A stretch of 64,000 nucleotides of DNA from Bacillus sp. NEB1478. GTDB lineage: Bacteria > Bacillota > Bacilli > Bacillales > Fictibacillaceae. The position numbers and the translations under genes were made by a program. The stretch covers positions 3,534,001 to 3,598,000 of the forward strand of contig NZ_CP134049.1 of the NCBI RefSeq assembly GCF_031582965.1. Direction: 5' to 3'. Positions 61,959 through 64,000 of this stretch are shown one piece after another. Below the pieces are notes generated by a model. It saw nothing but the letters and a program-made list of their open reading frames with translations. It was not told where the DNA came from and made no database searches. Position 1 is the stretch's first letter, and the number at the start of each line of letters is the position of its first letter.

Positions 61959-62780
61959 ATGAACTTCTCACTAAAGCGCTATTTCAACCGAGTTAGATCT
62001 ATCGTCTTCGGAATATTAATAATCAGTATTTTACCTCCTCTTTTGATCGGTTTTAATTCGATGCAGACTTTCAAGGCATGGGCTTTTTCTATTAATGGTA
62101 TAGAACGCGATCTTTTTCCTGATATTTTTGACAAATATAAATATTCGATGACTATATTCTTTGCCTCTTTATTAATCGGATTAATCATTGCCTTAATTCT
62201 TACCTTCCTGACTACCCTTCTTCCAAAAATTCTTCAACAGATGATCTTTGGATTTTTAACTTTATTAGAATCTTTACCCGATTTATTTATCGCCGTCTCA
62301 CTTCAATTCATAATCATTTACATATTCAAGAGAACTGGCTGGCTAGTTGCTGATGTAACGATGTTCTTCAATAAACCTATTTATTTGCTGCCCATTATTA
62401 CTCTTTCCATTTTGCCTACCATCCAATTATTTAAGATGACGCTGCTATTGATGAAGGAAGAGCAGCAAAAATCTTATGTAACAGTTGCTAGGGCTATGGG
62501 TCTTGGCCGACTCTATATCACATTAAAACACGTGTTTCGAAATATCATTACTAGCTTGTTCCAATATTACAAATCGATTTTTGTATTTATGCTATCCAAT
62601 CTATTAATCGTGGAATATGTATTTAATTTAAATGGTTTTATGATTACCATGCTTTATTCCCGAGGAGTTGCTTTTGTTGTGACTGCTCTTATCCTCGCAT
62701 TGCCGTTTTCATTGGTATTTGAACTCGTAGAAAACTACGCCGGATCCAGAAGCAAACAAGAAAAGGAGGAAGCCGCATGA
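61959..62780 (+). CDS. ABC transporter permease (DppB/OppB-like)
   Basis: 273 aa, about six transmembrane helices. SYVTVARAMGLGRLYITLKH is the cytoplasmic EAA-type coupling loop of BPD permeases, in the version used by dipeptide, oligopeptide or nickel importers. The ATG at 61959 follows CGAGGTGTCCA. An upstream GTG-like extension lacks a site. First gene of an operon that continues past the right edge. No binding protein is in view. Confidence 0.83.
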   Translation: MNFSLKRYFNRVRSIVFGILIISILPPLLIGFNSMQTFKAWAFSINGIERDLFPDIFDKYKYSMTIFFASLLIGLIIALILTFLTTLLPKILQQMIFGFLTLLESLPDLFIAVSLQFIIIYIFKRTGWLVADVTMFFNKPIYLLPIITLSILPTIQLFKMTLLLMKEEQQKSYVTVARAMGLGRLYITLKHVFRNIITSLFQYYKSIFVFMLSNLLIVEYVFNLNGFMITMLYSRGVAFVVTALILALPFSLVFELVENYAGSRSKQEKEEAA

Positions 62781-63712
62781 TCTTAAAGGTATTGAAACAG
62801 CCGCAGTTTTTGATCGGATTTATATTTATAATAGCATTGCTTATTTTCAGCTATAATTGGCCAGGCATATTAGATGTTAATAAAGAGAAGTCATTGGAAC
62901 TGCTTAGTTATAAATATAATGATAAAGGTATTATGATCGGTGTCCCTCCATTTAAGCCTTCTGATGAACCGCCTTTCGGTACAGATTCAGTAGGAAAAAA
63001 TTTATTTTATCAAATAATAGACGGTGCGAAATACACCATTCTTATTGCACTCGGAATTGCCTTTTTCAGAGTTCTGTTTTCTTTAGTCATTGCTTTGTTA
63101 AATCCAAAGTCGAAATTTAATTTTTTGGATGATCTCGTCCAAGCTACGCTTTACATTCCAGGTACAATTTTAGCGTATATGCTAATGACTGCGCTGTTAT
63201 CAAGACAAACCGTGCAGCCTATGAGCTCTACAAAATTAATTATTATGCAATGCTTAATTTTAATATTGATTGGTGTATTGCCCTTGATCTCCACTTTTTC
63301 TAAAGAAATAAATTCACTTTTAAATAAAGATTATATTGTCAGCACCATCGCACTGGGCTCTAAAAAGACATATGTTTATTACAAACATGTTCTGCCAGAG
63401 CTTACAACTAAATTGGTATTGGTTTTTGCGCAGCAAATGATTCAATCTCTTATCCTCCTTGCTCACTTAGGCGTACTGGCTATTTTTATAGGGGGCTCCC
63501 TGACACTTATGGTTGGAGACCCTCGTTCTCCAACCCCATTTCCTATTCCATTAGAGGGGGAATGGGCGGGAATTATCGGAATGTCTTATAGCAAAATGAT
63601 GGTTACTCCTTGGGTAATATTATTCCCGCTTGCTTTCTTTGCGGTAACCATTTTCGCTATTAATCTCATGATTCGAGGTATTCAAAACTCTGTTGATGTA
63701 AAAAAGACTTAA
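62777..63712 (+). CDS. ABC transporter permease (DppC/OppC-like)
   Basis: 311 aa. N-terminal helix, then an extracytoplasmic segment with EPPFGTDSVGKNLFYQIIDG, the GTDxxGrD-like motif of DppC/OppC. The coupling loop is DYIVSTIALGSKKTYVYYKH. About six helices. The ATG overlaps the stop of the first permease (ATGA), so the two are coupled. Peptide or nickel uptake is likely but unproven. Confidence 0.87.
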   Translation: MILKVLKQPQFLIGFIFIIALLIFSYNWPGILDVNKEKSLELLSYKYNDKGIMIGVPPFKPSDEPPFGTDSVGKNLFYQIIDGAKYTILIALGIAFFRVLFSLVIALLNPKSKFNFLDDLVQATLYIPGTILAYMLMTALLSRQTVQPMSSTKLIIMQCLILILIGVLPLISTFSKEINSLLNKDYIVSTIALGSKKTYVYYKHVLPELTTKLVLVFAQQMIQSLILLAHLGVLAIFIGGSLTLMVGDPRSPTPFPIPLEGEWAGIIGMSYSKMMVTPWVILFPLAFFAVTIFAINLMIRGIQNSVDVKKT

Positions 63713-63727
63713 AATGAGGTGAAATAT

Positions 63728-64000
63728 TTGAATCCATCCGTGCTGCAAATCAAGAATCTGCAAATCTCTTTCGGAGATAAAAAAAATACATTCACTGCTG
63801 TATCTGATGTAAGCCTTGATGTTAAAAAAAATCAAACTGTTGCTTTAATCGGAGAATCCGGATCTGGGAAAAGCATTTCTTCCCTTTCTGTTCTGCAGCT
63901 TTTGCCTGCTAATGGAAGAATCGAAAACGGAGAAATCCATTTTAAAGATCAGGACATTGTAAAATTAACCGAAAAAGAAATGAAGAAACTGAGAGGCAAT
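63728..64000 (+). CDS. ABC transporter ATP-binding protein (DppD/OppD-like), truncated by window end
   Basis: The first 91 codons only, open to the last base. LQIKNLQISFGDKKNTFTAV is the A-loop region, and LIGESGSGKSISSLSVLQLL the Walker A and following helix, in the OppD/DppD form. The TTG start lies 6 nt after GAGGTG, 15 bp past the second permease. It continues beyond position 64000. Confidence 0.9.
   Translation, partial: MNPSVLQIKNLQISFGDKKNTFTAVSDVSLDVKKNQTVALIGESGSGKSISSLSVLQLLPANGRIENGEIHFKDQDIVKLTEKEMKKLRGN

Overview
The window reads as chromosomal DNA from a low-GC, spore-forming Bacillaceae. The evidence is AGGAGG-type ribosome binding sites throughout, frequent TTG and GTG starts, intrinsic terminators after most operons, CcpA (cre)-like sites, YesM/YesN-type sensing, dagK, rlmCD and ywqA homologues, and sigma-K-like promoter elements. 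Futalosine-pathway menaquinone genes (mqnB, mqnD) point away from B. subtilis itself and towards a relative such as Fictibacillus. That genus guess is inference. No rRNA, tRNA, CRISPR array, prophage or complete insertion sequence was seen.

Layout. 0-8.5 kb: a SnoaL-like protein, a small membrane protein, then a leftward operon recQ - rlmI-type methyltransferase - mqnB - mqnD, an ASCH protein, a membrane protein, a stand-alone RsgA-like zinc domain, and a nitrilase-family hydrolase. 8.5-20.6 kb: a Cys-containing small ORF, a DUF3311/sodium symporter pair, a LytTR-DUF3021 pair, a ferritin-like gene followed by a frameshifted peroxiredoxin behind a sigma-K-like promoter, a CidR-type LysR regulator, two acyl-CoA thioesterase paralogues, an apparently orphan cobalamin riboswitch, an EmrB-type exporter and a threonine-aldolase-like enzyme. 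20.6-34.1 kb: small proteins, a methyltransferase, an iron alcohol dehydrogenase, a four-gene four-carbon acid-sugar operon (DeoR regulator, DtnK-type kinase, PdxA2, MFS transporter), a divergent vWA/HTH-like pair, and three flavoenzyme or redox genes. The section ends with a VCBS-like protein behind a possible sigma-K promoter.

34.3-43.7 kb is a pentose-type sugar module. It has a membrane-anchored binding protein, a YesM-type kinase, a YesN-type regulator and a XylF-like lipoprotein. Next to them lies a separate, cre-controlled ABC importer (binding protein, double ATPase, permease). The arrangement matches AraPST/AraEGH-type three-component sensing.

43.8-64 kb carries a quinone-oxidoreductase-like MDR enzyme, a PQQ-type sugar dehydrogenase, YjbR and VOC proteins, a SWIM/SNF2 helicase, a tRNA dihydrouridine synthase, and rlmCD. 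A glycosyltransferase, a secreted subtilase and a methyltransferase separate rlmCD from dagK. Then come a GNAT protein, a small Gly-tailed membrane protein, a xylose-isomerase-like TIM barrel, a CPBP protease and the start of a Dpp/Opp-type ABC operon that runs off the right edge.

The least explained material lies between genes: four arrays of 20-21-bp units (three core motifs), a repeated GGGNCAGTCCC element, relics of a Bacillaceae intergenic repeat, and the orphan cobalamin riboswitch with its own terminator.
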